Made by a program: the position numbers and the translations under genes
DNA from: Vulcanimicrobiota bacterium
Lineage (GTDB): Bacteria; Vulcanimicrobiota; Vulcanimicrobiia; Vulcanimicrobiales; Vulcanimicrobiaceae
Reading direction: 5' to 3'
DNA length: 64,000 nt
Assembly: GCA_003168375.1 (NCBI GenBank)
Contig: PMSI01000004.1
Location: 93,040-157,039 of the forward strand
In this document: in pieces, positions 42,040 to 52,082 of the stretch
How positions within the stretch are numbered: the first letter of the stretch is position 1
How the letters are laid out: the number at the start of each line of letters is the position of its first letter
The notes under the pieces: generated by a model
Databases searched by the model: none
What the model was told of the DNA's origin: nothing
Seen by the model: only the letters and a program-made list of their open reading frames with translations

Positions 42040-44007
42040 ATGACCGCAACCTGCGAGGTATGCCGGGCGAAGCCGGCCAGCGTCCGCGACTTCGCCCTTC
42101 GCGCGGGCCGCTTCGTCCCGGCCGACATCTGTGAGGACTGCATGCGCAAGCAGCGCCGCGCCCCGCTCGCGATCCTCGGGATCGCGGCCGCCGCGGCCGC
42201 GCTGTTCGGCGGCGCCGCCATCGCGATCGACGTCGTGAACCGGCGCAAAAACCCCGGCGGATCGCCGCCGCCCGGCTCGCCCTCGCAGCCACTCTCCGCG
42301 TTCGGCAATCTCTTCGCGCCGGGGGCGACGACGCTCGCGCAATACTCGCGCGACCTCACCGAGGCCGCGAGAAGGAACGCGCTCGACCCGGTAATCGGCC
42401 GCGACGACGAAGTCGAACGCGTCGTGTCGATCCTCTCGCGCCGCAGCAAGAACAACCCGGTCCTGATCGGCGAACCCGGCGTCGGCAAGACCGCGATCGT
42501 CGAAGGGCTCGCGCAGCGGATCGCGGCCGGTGAGGTACCGCAGGCACTGCGCGACAAGCGCGTGCTGGCGCTCTCGCTCGGCCCGCTGGTCGCCGGCACG
42601 AAGTACCGCGGCGAGTTCGAGTCGCGCGTCAAGAAGATCCTCGACGAGGTCAAACGGGCCGGCCGCGACATCATCCTGTTCATCGATGAGCTCCACACGC
42701 TGGTCGGGGCCGGCGCCGCCGAAGGCTCGCTCGATCTCAGCTCGATGATCAAACCGGAGCTCGCGCGGGGCGAGCTGCAGTGCATCGGCGCGACGACGTT
42801 CGACGAGTACCGCAAGTACGTCGAGTCGGACGCGGCGCTCGAACGCCGGTTCCAGCCCGTGCACGTCGACGAGCCGACGATCGAGCAGACCGTCGACATC
42901 CTGCGTGGCCTGCGCCCGAAATACGCGGCGCACCACGCGGTGCAGATCGACGACGAAGCGCTCGAGGCCGCCGCCGCGCTCTCCGCGCGCTACATCGCCG
43001 ACCGGTACCTCCCGGACAAAGCGATCGACGTCATGGACGAGGCGGCCTCGGCCGCCGCGATGCGCGGCGAGCGCCGCGTCGACGTCGAGCGCGTCGCCTC
43101 GATCGTGTCGCGCTGGACGGGGATCCCGCAAGGGACGATCACCGACGCGCAGCGCGCCGGCTTGCTCGCGCTCGAGCAGCAGCTCACCACACGCGTCGTC
43201 GGACAGGACGCCGCCGTACGCGCGGTCTCCGAAGCGATCCGCCGCGCCCGCGCCGGGCTGAAAGATCCGCGCAAACCGGTCGGCGGCTTTTTGTTCGTAG
43301 GCCCGAGCGGCGTCGGGAAGACCGAGCTGGCGCGCGCGCTTGCGCACGCGCTGTTCGGGACCGACGACGCGCTGGTACGGCTGGACCTCTCGGAGTACAC
43401 GGAAGCGCACACGATCTCGAGGCTGCTCGGCGCGCCGCCCGGATACCAAGGTCACGACGAGCCCGGACAATTGACCGAGCCGGTCCGGCGGCGTCCGTAC
43501 TCCGTCGTGCTGTTCGACGAGATCGAGAAGGCGCACCCCGACGTCTCGGCGATTCTGCTGCAGATCCTCGACGATGGCCGCGTCACCGACGCGAAGGGCC
43601 GCACGATCGACTTCCGTCACGCGATCGTCGTGCTGACCTCGAACCTCGATCGCGACGAGATCGAAGCGACGCTGCGGGCGGAGCTGATCGACCGCATCGA
43701 CGAGATCGTCGTGTTCAAAGAACTCGGCTCGCACGAGATCGAGCAGATCGTCACGCTCCAGGTCGCGCTCCTCGCCGGCCGGCTCGGCGCGCATGCGATG
43801 CACCTCGACCTGTCCGAGACCGCACGCCGGTTTCTCGCCAGGGAATCGTCCGCGCAGGGCAGCGGCGCCCGCTACGTCGCGCGCGCGATCGCCCGCCACG
43901 TGACGACGCCGCTCTCCGAAGCGATCCTGCGCGGGCGGCTGACGACCGGACACACCGCGCGCGTCGACTACGAAGGCGGCGCAATCACCGTAGAGGCTGC
44001 CGCATGA
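42040..44007 (+). CDS. Membrane-anchored Clp-type AAA+ ATPase (ClpA/ClpC-like, no ClpP loop)
   Basis: 655 residues. The N-terminus is not a Clp_N repeat but a four-cysteine zinc knuckle (C5, C8, C31, C34) and one membrane helix at about 43-64. Two AAA+ modules follow: D1 with GEPGVGKT at 144-151 and [10 protein letters not shown]2 with [30 protein letters not shown] and the Arg finger in [10 protein letters not shown]. There is no M-domain. Between LTSN and RAELIDRID only about ten residues remain, so the IGF/LGF loop that docks ClpP is missing. It should unfold or remodel proteins at the membrane without ClpP. Start chosen after AGGTG. Confidence 0.88.
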   Translation: MTATCEVCRAKPASVRDFALRAGRFVPADICEDCMRKQRRAPLAILGIAAAAAALFGGAAIAIDVVNRRKNPGGSPPPGSPSQPLSAFGNLFAPGATTLAQYSRDLTEAARRNALDPVIGRDDEVERVVSILSRRSKNNPVLIGEPGVGKTAIVEGLAQRIAAGEVPQALRDKRVLALSLGPLVAGTKYRGEFESRVKKILDEVKRAGRDIILFIDELHTLVGAGAAEGSLDLSSMIKPELARGELQCIGATTFDEYRKYVESDAALERRFQPVHVDEPTIEQTVDILRGLRPKYAAHHAVQIDDEALEAAAALSARYIADRYLPDKAIDVMDEAASAAAMRGERRVDVERVASIVSRWTGIPQGTITDAQRAGLLALEQQLTTRVVGQDAAVRAVSEAIRRARAGLKDPRKPVGGFLFVGPSGVGKTELARALAHALFGTDDALVRLDLSEYTEAHTISRLLGAPPGYQGHDEPGQLTEPVRRRPYSVVLFDEIEKAHPDVSAILLQILDDGRVTDAKGRTIDFRHAIVVLTSNLDRDEIEATLRAELIDRIDEIVVFKELGSHEIEQIVTLQVALLAGRLGAHAMHLDLSETARRFLARESSAQGSGARYVARAIARHVTTPLSEAILRGRLTTGHTARVDYEGGAITVEAAA

Positions 44008-44588
44008 AACGTCTTGTCATCGCCCTCGTGCTGACGCTCGCGACGGGCGCGGGAGCGTCCGCGCAGACCGTCCCGCCCGGAACCCCGCCCGCTCCGGGGA
44101 CGCCGACGGCGAACCTGGTGCTCGATGCGATGCTGGCGAGCGCGCGCGCCGCCTCGGTCAATCCCAGCGCCGCAGCGAGCGCCTCGCTGAACTCGTCGGC
44201 GGCGATCCAGCGCTACAACATGGGCGATATGAACGGCGCGCGCGCCGCGGCGATCCAGGCGCTCATCGAGGCCAATCGTTTGCCGCAGACGTCGATCCCG
44301 GTGCTGCGATCGACGATTCCGCAGACGAGCGCGCTGCAGACGCAGCCGTTCTTGATTCCCGGCGGCAGCGTAGCCGCGATCGACGCGAATGCGTTCGTCG
44401 CGCAGGCGCGCGGCGCGGTCGCCGCGTGTGCGCAGCGCAACTCACCGAACGCGGCCACCGCGACCCAGCATCTGAACGCCGCGATAGGAGCCGAGAAAGC
44501 CGGGCGCTACCAAAACGTGGGCGTCGAAGCGCGCGCCGCGGTCGATCTCTGCGCCGCGGCGCAGCAGCAGATCAACCAGCAGCCCTAA
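44004..44588 (+). CDS. Secreted Ala/Gln-rich hypothetical protein coupled to the Clp-type ATPase
   Basis: 194 residues with a Sec signal ([20 protein letters not shown]). The mature part is helical with short tetratricopeptide-like stretches ([52 protein letters not shown]) and two cysteines near the C-terminus. No family is recognised. The ATG overlaps the ATPase stop (ATGA), so the two are made together; it could be a periplasmic partner of the membrane-anchored ATPase. Confidence 0.7.
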   Translation: MKRLVIALVLTLATGAGASAQTVPPGTPPAPGTPTANLVLDAMLASARAASVNPSAAASASLNSSAAIQRYNMGDMNGARAAAIQALIEANRLPQTSIPVLRSTIPQTSALQTQPFLIPGGSVAAIDANAFVAQARGAVAACAQRNSPNAATATQHLNAAIGAEKAGRYQNVGVEARAAVDLCAAAQQQINQQP

Positions 44589-44594
44589 CGGGCG

Positions 44595-45086
44595 TCACTT
44601 CAGGGCGTCTTTGATCGCGTTCTCGATCTCGCCGGGGTTCATCTCACCGATGCGGAACGTGCGCACGATCCCGCGGCGGTCGATGAAGACGTGGACCGGC
44701 ATCGCGATGGTACCGTACGACCTCCCGACCGCTCCATTGTCGTCGATCGCGACCACACCGTACGGATTGCCGTACTTCTTCTGAAACGCCGCGCCTTGGC
44801 CCGGCGCGTCGAGCTCATCGACCCCGACGATCTGCAGGCCCTGCTTCGCGTACTGCGCGCGCAGCTTGCCGATCGAGGGCGCCTCGGCGTTGCACGGCCC
44901 GCACCAGGACGCGAAGAAGTTGACGTACACCGTCTTCCCTCTCAGGCTTGCGAGCGAGATCGGTTTTCCGGCCACCGAGGGGAGCGAGAACGCCGGCGCG
45001 GGTTTGCCGGGCTGCGGCAGCGCGAGCGCCGCGAGCGGCATCGCGGCTAGGGCCGCGGCCACGGCGAGGATGGTCCGGAGGTGCAC
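44595..45086 (-). CDS. TlpA/ResA-like thiol-disulfide oxidoreductase
   Basis: 163 residues: signal peptide (TILAVAAALAAMPLAALALP), then a thioredoxin fold with VNFFASWCGPCNAEAP (CxxC at 62-65), the insertion typical of the TlpA/ResA group, and MPVHVFIDRRGIV with cis-proline. It works in the periplasm, reducing disulfides for cytochrome c or other maturation. GTG start. It is the last gene of the rimP-ribF run, 42 bp after ribF. Confidence 0.9.
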   Translation of the reverse strand: MHLRTILAVAAALAAMPLAALALPQPGKPAPAFSLPSVAGKPISLASLRGKTVYVNFFASWCGPCNAEAPSIGKLRAQYAKQGLQIVGVDELDAPGQGAAFQKKYGNPYGVVAIDDNGAVGRSYGTIAMPVHVFIDRRGIVRTFRIGEMNPGEIENAIKDALK

Positions 45087-45128
45087 GCTGCTATGAACGC
45101 CGGCGCGGGATCGATCGGTTCCAGCGCA

Positions 45129-46049
45129 TCAGACGACGGTCGGGAACTTCACCGTCGCGGCGTCCTCGCGCATCTGCGCGATCAGCTCCTCGACGGAATC
45201 GAACCGCCGCTGCGCGCGCACGAAGCGGAAGTCACGCAGCGCGAGCTCCTCACCATAGAGCGCGCCGTTGAAGTCGAGCAACCACGCCTCGACGGTGCGC
45301 GCCGTTCCGTCGAAGGTGGGATTCGTGCCGATCGAGACGAGCCCGAGATAGTCGCGCCCGTCGTGACGGGCGGTGATCCGGTAGACGCCGTCGGGCGGGA
45401 GCAGCTTCCCGGGCGCGACCGCGAGGTTGGCCGTCGGGTAGCCGAGATCGTGCCCGCGCCCGGCACCGAACGCGACCACGCCGCGGACGGTGTACGGCGT
45501 GCCGAGGAGACGGTCGGCGCTCTCGAGGTCGCCGGCCTGGATCGCGGCGCGGATGCGCGTCGACGACACTCGCTCGCCGGTGTCGAGCGTGTTCGGCACG
45601 GCGATGATCTCACGCTCGCGCGCGCGCAGGTGCTCGCGCGCGAAGGCGACGTCGCCGGCGCGCTTGTGCCCAAACCGGAAGTTCACGCCGACCACCATCG
45701 CACGCGCGTTCATGCGCGCGATCAGCGTGTCGTCGAGAAACTGCGCCGGCGAGAGCGATGCGATCGCCGCGTCGAACGGCAGTACGTAGGCCACATCGAT
45801 CCCGGCGCGCGCAAAAGCGTTGACGCGCTCGTCGAGCGTCGCGATCATCGGCGGCTCCTGGCCGGGTCGCAAGAACGCCGCCGGATGCTCGCGGAACGTC
45901 AGCACCGCGCTGCGCTCTCCGGCGCGCCGCAGCCGGAGCGCCTCGCGCACGATCGCCCGGTGTCCGCGATGGAACCCGTCGAAAAACCCGACGGCCACGA
46001 CGAACGTTCGGTCCGGCGGACGGTCGGGCAGCGCGTGATGGACCTTCAC
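45129..46049 (-). CDS. ribF: Bifunctional riboflavin kinase/FAD synthetase
   Basis: 306 residues. FAD synthetase domain with GFFDGFHRGH at 21-30 (nucleotidyl-transfer motif), VVGVNFRFGHKRAGD and VSSTRIRAAI; riboflavin kinase domain from about 185 with GRGHDLGYPTANL and NPTF. It makes FMN and FAD from riboflavin. ATG overlaps the truB stop. Its place after truB is the conserved bacterial order. Confidence 0.95.
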   Translation of the reverse strand: MKVHHALPDRPPDRTFVVAVGFFDGFHRGHRAIVREALRLRRAGERSAVLTFREHPAAFLRPGQEPPMIATLDERVNAFARAGIDVAYVLPFDAAIASLSPAQFLDDTLIARMNARAMVVGVNFRFGHKRAGDVAFAREHLRAREREIIAVPNTLDTGERVSSTRIRAAIQAGDLESADRLLGTPYTVRGVVAFGAGRGHDLGYPTANLAVAPGKLLPPDGVYRITARHDGRDYLGLVSIGTNPTFDGTARTVEAWLLDFNGALYGEELALRDFRFVRAQRRFDSVEELIAQMREDAATVKFPTVV

Positions 46050-46912
46050 AGGAACACCTTGCGCGGCGCGAGCAGCGCGCCGACCGTCTCGCCGATCCCG
46101 ACCAGGGCGCGCGTCGAATCACGCACGAACACATGCTTGTCGGCCGGCGGCTGCGCCAGCGGGACCATGCGCCCGGCCCGAAAATCCGTCGCGCCGCGCC
46201 CGTCGAGCACGACGGTCGGGATCGGGATCACGCGCTCCGGCGGCACCAGCGCGCCATCGGGATCGCGCTCGATCTCGTCGAGCGTACGGCTCTCGGAGAG
46301 CACGAACGGACCCGACGCCTCGCGCAGCAGCGCGCCCATGTGTCCGACCGTCCCGCACGCGAGGGCCAGATCCTCACACAGCGTGCGCACGTACGTTCCT
46401 TCGCTGCACGCGATGCGCAGCCGGACGACGTTGCCCTCGCATCCCAGCACCTGCAGCGCGTACACGGTGATCGTGCGCGCCGTCCGCTCGACGGTCTTCC
46501 CCGCGCGCGCCAGCTCGTACAGCCGTTTCCCATCGCTCTTCACCGCGCTGTACATCGGTGGCACTTGCGACACGGCTCCGATGAACGCCGGGATCGCGCC
46601 CGCGAGACGCTGCACGGCGTCGTCCGGCACCGGCCGCTCGGCGACCGTGGTACCGAAAGCGTCACCGGTCGCGGTCGCTCGCCCGAGCACCAGCGTGCAG
46701 ACATATCCCTTGCGCCGGTCGACGATCAGCGGCAGCAGCCGCGTCGCCTTGCCCAGCGCGATCGGGAGCACGCCCGCGGCTTGGGGGTCGAGCGTGCCGA
46801 GGTGTCCGATCGCGAGCTTCCCCGCCGGATCGTGATAGAAGCGGCGCAGACGCGCGCCGAATTGCGTCGACGTCGGTCCCGCCGGCTTGAACGCGTTGAC
46901 GAAGCCGAGCAT
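46046..46912 (-). CDS. truB: tRNA pseudouridine-55 synthase
   Basis: 288 residues. The catalytic Asp42 lies in GHLGTLDPQAAGVLP; other TruB blocks are VNAFKPAGPTS, QVPPMYSAVKSDGKRLYELAR and CSEGTYVRTLCEDLA. It converts U55 to pseudouridine in the T-loop of tRNAs. ATG start; stop overlaps ribF, and it follows nrnA by 11 bp. Confidence 0.95.
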   Translation of the reverse strand: MLGFVNAFKPAGPTSTQFGARLRRFYHDPAGKLAIGHLGTLDPQAAGVLPIALGKATRLLPLIVDRRKGYVCTLVLGRATATGDAFGTTVAERPVPDDAVQRLAGAIPAFIGAVSQVPPMYSAVKSDGKRLYELARAGKTVERTARTITVYALQVLGCEGNVVRLRIACSEGTYVRTLCEDLALACGTVGHMGALLREASGPFVLSESRTLDEIERDPDGALVPPERVIPIPTVVLDGRGATDFRAGRMVPLAQPPADKHVFVRDSTRALVGIGETVGALLAPRKVFL

Positions 46913-46923
46913 CGCGCCCGGGA

Positions 46924-47913
46924 CTATAAACCCTGCGCGCGCAGCGCTGCGTGCACGGCCTCAACCGCCGACTTGAGATCGCCCTCGAACGTCAAACCGG
47001 ACGCCATGAAGTGTCCGCCGCCGCCGAGCGTGGCCGCGGCCGCCTGCACGTTGATCTTCCCGCTCGAGCGCAAGCTGACGCGCACCGCGCCTTCGTAGTC
47101 CTTGAACAGCGCCGCCGCCTCGACGCCGTCGACCGCGCGCAGATGCTGCACGATCTCCTCGGTGTCCTCGCCGTCGGCGCCGCACGCGCGCAGCATCTCT
47201 TCGTCGACGTACGTCCAGCAATACCGGCCGTCGTCCTCGAGCGCTGCGCGTTCCAGCGCCGACCCCAGCAGCTTCGTCGCCGCGAACCGTTTGTTGGCGA
47301 AGATCTCTTCGGTGATCAGCGGCTTGTCCGCGCCGAGGTCGATCATCTCCGCCGACATCCGCAGCACTTCAGCCGTCGTGTTCGTATGCATGAACGCGCC
47401 GGTATCGGTCATGATCGTAGTGAGGATGCAGGTCGCGATATCCGGAGTGATCTCGGTATCGAGCGCTTTCAGCAGCCGCAGCACGCACGTCCCGGTCGAA
47501 GCCTCGGTCGCGATCACATAATTCAGCGCGCCAAAATGCGAGTTTCCCAAATGGTGATCGATGTCGAGCATGTTCGCGCGCTCGATCTTCGGAAGAAACT
47601 CCCCCGCCCGCGAGAAGTCGCTCATGTCGCAGAACACCCACAGCGTATCCGCGGGCAGATCCGTCGGCACCTCACGCGCCACGAGCTCCGCATCCGGCAA
47701 GAACCGCAGATTCCGCGGCACCGGATCCTGCTGAAAATAGCCAACCCGCTTCCCCAGCGCTTTCAACGCCAACCCGAGCGCCAACCCCGCCCCAAGCGTA
47801 TCGCCATCCGGTTTCACATGCGAGACGAACACGAACGACGACCGCCCATGCAGCGCCGCCACCACTTCCTCGGTCGTATTCGACTGGCCGACGACTTTGG
47901 TCGAACTACTCAT
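46924..47913 (-). CDS. nrnA: DHH-family oligoribonuclease/pAp phosphatase (NrnA)
   Basis: 329 residues. DHH domain with FVSHVKPDGDTLGAGLAL, DIDHHLGNSHFG (the DHH triad) and MTDTGAFMHTNTT; DHHA1 domain ending in LGGGGHFMASG, which binds substrate. It degrades short RNA oligomers and dephosphorylates 3'-phosphoadenosine-5'-phosphate. It begins 8 bases inside the end of rbfA, the usual operon order. Confidence 0.94.
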   Translation of the reverse strand: MSSSTKVVGQSNTTEEVVAALHGRSSFVFVSHVKPDGDTLGAGLALGLALKALGKRVGYFQQDPVPRNLRFLPDAELVAREVPTDLPADTLWVFCDMSDFSRAGEFLPKIERANMLDIDHHLGNSHFGALNYVIATEASTGTCVLRLLKALDTEITPDIATCILTTIMTDTGAFMHTNTTAEVLRMSAEMIDLGADKPLITEEIFANKRFAATKLLGSALERAALEDDGRYCWTYVDEEMLRACGADGEDTEEIVQHLRAVDGVEAAALFKDYEGAVRVSLRSSGKINVQAAAATLGGGGHFMASGLTFEGDLKSAVEAVHAALRAQGL

Positions 47914-48256
47914 CGATCACCTTCGCACGCTCCAGCGTCTTGTGCAACGCGATCGCCCGCTCCGTCGTCCGGTCCTCGACGAACGTGAGCTCCGGCGTAT
48001 ATCGCAGATCGATCGCGTGCCCCAGCTCACCGCGCAGAAACTTCGACGCGCTCTCCAGCGCATCCATCGACTGCCGCGCAACGTGCCGGTCCCCAATGAT
48101 CGACACGAACACCTTGCAGAACTTCATGTCCTGCGTGATCTCGCACCGCACGACGGTCACAAACCCCAGCCGCGGGTCCTTCAGATCCTCCCCGATGATC
48201 TTCGCCAGCGCCTTCTGAATCTCATGATCGATCCGCGCCTGCCGCTGCTGCTTCAT
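47906..48256 (-). CDS. rbfA: Ribosome-binding factor A
   Basis: 116 residues, the KH-like RbfA fold: RQARIDHEIQKALAKIIGEDLKDPRLGFVTVVRCEITQDMKFCKVFVSIIGD, then RGELGHAIDLRYTPELTFVED. It assists 16S rRNA 5'-end maturation in 30S assembly. The ATG at 48256 overlaps the stop of the upstream membrane-protein gene (ATGA); the frame extends further without similarity. Confidence 0.95.
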   Translation of the reverse strand: MKQQRQARIDHEIQKALAKIIGEDLKDPRLGFVTVVRCEITQDMKFCKVFVSIIGDRHVARQSMDALESASKFLRGELGHAIDLRYTPELTFVEDRTTERAIALHKTLERAKVIDE

Positions 48257-48651
48257 GTCTTGACCACCCCCGACGCACGCCGAAGCGCCGCCGCAGCGAC
48301 CATCGCCCACGCCGCAACGAACACGATCACCGCGACTTCAAACGCCGCAAACCGCGCCACAACCGCACCGTCCGCCGGCAGAGCATTCTGCAGCGCGAAA
48401 TACCCGAGCAGCGCCGCCAAGAATCCCAGATTGTCGCACGCAATCGCCGCAACGCGAACGCGAGGTGCCGCGGACAGCAGCGCGGTACCCGCGCGCGGGC
48501 CCAGCACCATTCCCGCGATCTCTTTCGCCACGAAATACGTCACCAGCAACCCGATCGCCAGCCACGACGAATGCGTTACGAACTGCACGACGACCGCGAT
48601 CACCACGACCAACGCCAACCGCAGCGGCGCCGACTGCTGAAACGGCTTCAT
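48253..48651 (-). CDS. Small polytopic membrane protein between infB and rbfA
   Basis: 132 residues with about four helices (RLALVVVIAVVVQFVTH, WLAIGLLVTYFVAKEIAGMVLG, LGFLAALLGYFALQ, FAAFEVAVIVFVAAWAMVAAAAL). No family is recognised. It sits inside the otherwise conserved infB-rbfA interval and is coupled to rbfA by a four-base overlap. Its own upstream gap of 130 bp to infB contains a dispersed repeat, so it may mark a recent insertion into the operon. Confidence 0.68.
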   Translation of the reverse strand: MKPFQQSAPLRLALVVVIAVVVQFVTHSSWLAIGLLVTYFVAKEIAGMVLGPRAGTALLSAAPRVRVAAIACDNLGFLAALLGYFALQNALPADGAVVARFAAFEVAVIVFVAAWAMVAAAALRRASGVVKT

Positions 48652-48684
48652 CGCCCAAACCCACCCAAACCGGCATCACGAGCA

Positions 48685-48707
48685 CCCTTCGACAAGCTCA
48701 GGGTGAC
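48685..48707 (+). repeat. Dispersed intergenic repeat, copy 3
   Basis: CCTTCGACAAGCTCAGG followed by GTGAC, in the gap between the membrane-protein gene and infB. Differs from the copies at 16204 and 53918 by one base. Confidence 0.85.
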
Positions 48708-48781
48708 AACGGCAGGACGGGAAATTGCGGGCGTCCCCGACGGGACACCGTGCCCGCCCCGAACGCCCGCCACCATCTCCA

Positions 48782-51769
48782 CTATGCCGGCTGGAGCTCG
48801 GGAGCAACCAGTTCGGAGGTCCAGGCCTCGATGACGTCGCCCGGCTTGAGGTCGGCGAAGCGTGCAACTTGGATGCCGCACTCGAAGTTCTCGGCGACCT
48901 CGCGGACGTCGTCCTTGAACCGCCGCAGCGACTCGATCTCACCGTCCCACACGACCACCGCATCCCGGAGGACGCGAACTTTCGCGTTGCGCGTGATCTT
49001 GCCGGACTGCACGTAGCAGCCCGCGATCGAACCGACCTTCGAGACCTTGAAGATCTCGCGTACTTCGGCGCGACCCAGGACGATCTCGCGGAACTTCGGA
49101 GCGAGCATGCCGACCATGGCCTTCTTGAGGTCGTTCTCCACGTCGTAGATGACCTGGTAGAAGCGAAGGTCGACCTGTTCCGACTCGGCGAGCCGCTTGA
49201 CCGACTCGTCGGGGCGGATGTTGAAGCCGATGAGCACCGCGCCGGATGCCGAGGCGAGGTTGACGTCGTTCTCGGTGATCCCGCCGACGCCGGCAAGGAT
49301 CACGCGAACGTCGACCTCGGCGTTGGAGAGCGATTCGACGCGGGAGCGAAGCGCCTCGACCGACCCTTGGCCGTCGGCCTTGAGGATCAGGTTGAGGGTC
49401 TTCTGCCCGCCGTCCGCCGGCATCATCATGAAGGTTTCGAGCGACACCTTCGCACCGCCGGTCGACGACGCCATGCGCACGTCGCGGCGCTTGGTCGAGC
49501 GCTTCGCGGCCGCTTCGCGCGCCGTCTTCTCGTCGGAAACGACCATCATCGTGTCGCCGGCCGAGGGGACGTCGTTGAGTCCCATGATCTCGACCGGGAT
49601 CGACGGTCCGGCCTTCTTCGTCTGCTTGCCCTTGTCGTCGAGGAGCGCGCGGACTTTCCCGAAGGTCGGTCCGACGACGACGACGTCGCCGACGCGGAGC
49701 GTTCCGTTCTGTACCAGGACGGTCGCAACCGGGCCGCGACCGCGGTCGAGCGCGGACTCGATCACCACGCCGCTCGCGCGACGATGCGGGTTCGCCTTGA
49801 GCTCTTTGAGATCGGCTTCGAGCAGCACGGTCTCGAGCAGCTTGTCGATGCCGTCGCCCTTGCGCGCGGAGACCTGCACCATTTCGATCTTGCCGCCCCA
49901 CTCGACCGGCTGCAGCCCTTCTTCGGTGAGCTGCTGCTTGACGCGGTCGGGTTGCGCGTCTTCCTTGTCCATCTTGTTGATGGCGACGACGATCGGGACG
50001 CCGGCCGCCTTGATGTGCGAGATCGCCTCGCGCGTCTGCGGCATCACGCCGTCATCGGCGGCGACGACGAGGATCGCGACGTCGGTAACCTTCGCACCGC
50101 GCGCGCGCATCGCCGTGAACGCTTCGTGACCGGGCGTGTCGATGAAGGTGATCGCGCGGCCGTCCTGCTCGACGGTGTATGCACCGATCTTCTGCGTGAT
50201 GCCGCCCGCTTCACCGGCGGCGACGCTGGCAGAGCGGATCTTGTCGAGCAGTGAGGTCTTGCCGTGGTCGACGTGGCCGAGGACGGTGACGACCGGAGGC
50301 CGCGTCTGCAGCATCTCCGGCTTGTCCTCTTCCTGCTCGACGACGACTTCCTCGCCGGCTTCCTTCACGATCGCGTTGAAGCCGAACTTGCGCGCGACCG
50401 CGATCGCCTGATCCGCCGAGATGTTCTGGTTGATCGTCGCCATCGTGCCCATGCGGAAGAGCTCCTTGATGACATCCGCTGCGGGGACGATCATCGAGGT
50501 CGCAAGCTCTTGCACGGTGAGGATGTCCGGGATCTCGACCGACTCGAGTTTCTTCGACGGATCCTCGACACGGTCGACGTAGGCTCCGCCACTGCGGCGA
50601 CGCTGCTTCTCGAGCCGCATCTCCGCATCGCGGGCCTTCTTCGCTTCGAGCTGCTCGCGCGTCGAGCGACCGCGACCGCCGCCGGGGCGTCCGCCGCCGC
50701 CGCCCGATGAGGGCATCGGGCCGGAGCCGGGGGACATCGGTCCGTTGCCGGCCGCGCCGCCGGGGCGTGGGCCGCCGAAGGGGCGCGGTCCGGCGGTTGC
50801 GCCGGGGATCGCGCGGAAAGCGCCGTTGCCGGCAGGGCGGCGGCCGGCCTGCGCGCCAGGGGCGCCGGCAGCGCCAGGGGCGGCGCCGGGTGCGCCGGGC
50901 GGGACGCCCGGGGCGGGCCGAGGCTGATACTGGCCTGGGGTACCTTGGCCGGGTCGCGGCGCGACCCCAGGACGGCCCGGAATCTGGCCGTTGCCGGCGC
51001 TCGGCTGATTCATCGGGCGCGCGGGCGGGCGCGGCGGCCGGACCGAGGCCTGGCCGGCTGGGACGACTTGCAGGGTCGGAACCGACTCGTTCGTCGGTGC
51101 GATCGGCCGGCGCGCCGTTGGGGCGGGCTGGTCCGGACGCGGGGCGACGCCGGGGGGTGGCGGGGCGGCAGGACCGGCTTGCGGCGCCTCGGGTGCATGC
51201 GCGGCCGGCGGCTGCGGCTGCCCTGGAGCGGGACGCGTGCGCGCTGGGCCTCTCGTTACCGGCCGAAGCTGCGGTGCCGGAGTGCTCGGCTCGGACGGCG
51301 GCTGCTCGGCGGCGGGGCGAACCTCAGCCGGCTCGGGCCGGCTCGTCTCCGGCGCGGTCGATGCCGGTCGCGTCGCCTGCACCTCGACCGGAGCGGCCTC
51401 GGGCTGGGTGGCCGGCTCGACGGCTGCCGCGACGGCGGGAACCGGCGCCGCGGTCTTTTTCACGCGTGGGGCCGGCTCGGCCGGCGCGACCCGTGCGGCG
51501 ACCGTGGACGGCGCCGGAGCGGCGGCCGAGGGAGCTACAGGCGCAGGCGCGCTCGCGGCAGTGGCCGCAGGTGCGGCAGCCGGTGCGGACTTCGACGCGG
51601 GTTTCGCGCCTTTGAGCTGTGCGCGGAGGAGGTCGGCGACCTTCGGCTCGACGACGCTGAGTTGGTTCTTCGCCTCGAGTCCGAGCCGGCCGAAGAGGCC
51701 GAGCAGGTCCTTCGACGACATGCCGAGCTCTTTCGCGAGCTCGAAAATCCTGGGTTTACCGGTTGCCAT
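48782..51769 (-). CDS. infB: Translation initiation factor IF-2
   Basis: 995 residues. IF2_N-type start ([22 protein letters not shown]), then a disordered Ala/Pro/Gly/Arg-rich region of about 400 residues, a second IF2_N ([24 protein letters not shown]), and the GTPase domain with GHVDHGKT (G1, near residue 496), DTPGHEAF (G3), NKMD (G4) and SARKG (G5), followed by the C-terminal initiator-tRNA-binding domains. It places fMet-tRNA on the 30S subunit. ATG at 51769 begins the conserved N-terminus; the frame is open 12 codons further. The extension is longer than average. Confidence 0.96.
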   Translation of the reverse strand: MATGKPRIFELAKELGMSSKDLLGLFGRLGLEAKNQLSVVEPKVADLLRAQLKGAKPASKSAPAAAPAATAASAPAPVAPSAAAPAPSTVAARVAPAEPAPRVKKTAAPVPAVAAAVEPATQPEAAPVEVQATRPASTAPETSRPEPAEVRPAAEQPPSEPSTPAPQLRPVTRGPARTRPAPGQPQPPAAHAPEAPQAGPAAPPPPGVAPRPDQPAPTARRPIAPTNESVPTLQVVPAGQASVRPPRPPARPMNQPSAGNGQIPGRPGVAPRPGQGTPGQYQPRPAPGVPPGAPGAAPGAAGAPGAQAGRRPAGNGAFRAIPGATAGPRPFGGPRPGGAAGNGPMSPGSGPMPSSGGGGGRPGGGRGRSTREQLEAKKARDAEMRLEKQRRRSGGAYVDRVEDPSKKLESVEIPDILTVQELATSMIVPAADVIKELFRMGTMATINQNISADQAIAVARKFGFNAIVKEAGEEVVVEQEEDKPEMLQTRPPVVTVLGHVDHGKTSLLDKIRSASVAAGEAGGITQKIGAYTVEQDGRAITFIDTPGHEAFTAMRARGAKVTDVAILVVAADDGVMPQTREAISHIKAAGVPIVVAINKMDKEDAQPDRVKQQLTEEGLQPVEWGGKIEMVQVSARKGDGIDKLLETVLLEADLKELKANPHRRASGVVIESALDRGRGPVATVLVQNGTLRVGDVVVVGPTFGKVRALLDDKGKQTKKAGPSIPVEIMGLNDVPSAGDTMMVVSDEKTAREAAAKRSTKRRDVRMASSTGGAKVSLETFMMMPADGGQKTLNLILKADGQGSVEALRSRVESLSNAEVDVRVILAGVGGITENDVNLASASGAVLIGFNIRPDESVKRLAESEQVDLRFYQVIYDVENDLKKAMVGMLAPKFREIVLGRAEVREIFKVSKVGSIAGCYVQSGKITRNAKVRVLRDAVVVWDGEIESLRRFKDDVREVAENFECGIQVARFADLKPGDVIEAWTSELVAPELQPA

Positions 51770-51869
51770 GCAGTCCTTCAAAGATATGGCGCCCGAGGGC
51801 GCCATCCGCCGTTAAGTCATTCTTATTGAGCTCCGAGATCCGGAGTGTTCCGGCGCCGTCGCCGGGCAG

Positions 51870-52082
51870 TCACCATTGTAGCAGAGCTTCTCTACTAAAC
51901 CCCAGATAACGTTTGTTCTTTGCGACCCGTTGCGCGCACTCGCGGGAGCACAGATAGGCCCCGCGCCCCTCGTTTCGCTTGCTTCCGTCGGCGATCCACC
52001 GGTCTCCCTGCCGGGTGAAGCGCCGCAGCGCCGGCTGCGGAAAGACCTTCCGGCAGCCGACGCACGTTCGCGCCGGAGTCAT
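51870..52082 (-). CDS. ylxR: YlxR (DUF448) RNA-binding protein
   Basis: 70 residues: TCVGCRKVFPQPALRRFTRQGD and GRGAYLCSRECAQRVAKNKRY are the conserved YlxR blocks. A small RNA-binding or nucleoid-associated protein of the nusA-infB operon. ATG overlaps the nusA stop. A YlxQ/L7Ae gene, often next, is absent here. Confidence 0.93.
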   Translation of the reverse strand: MTPARTCVGCRKVFPQPALRRFTRQGDRWIADGSKRNEGRGAYLCSRECAQRVAKNKRYLGFSREALLQW

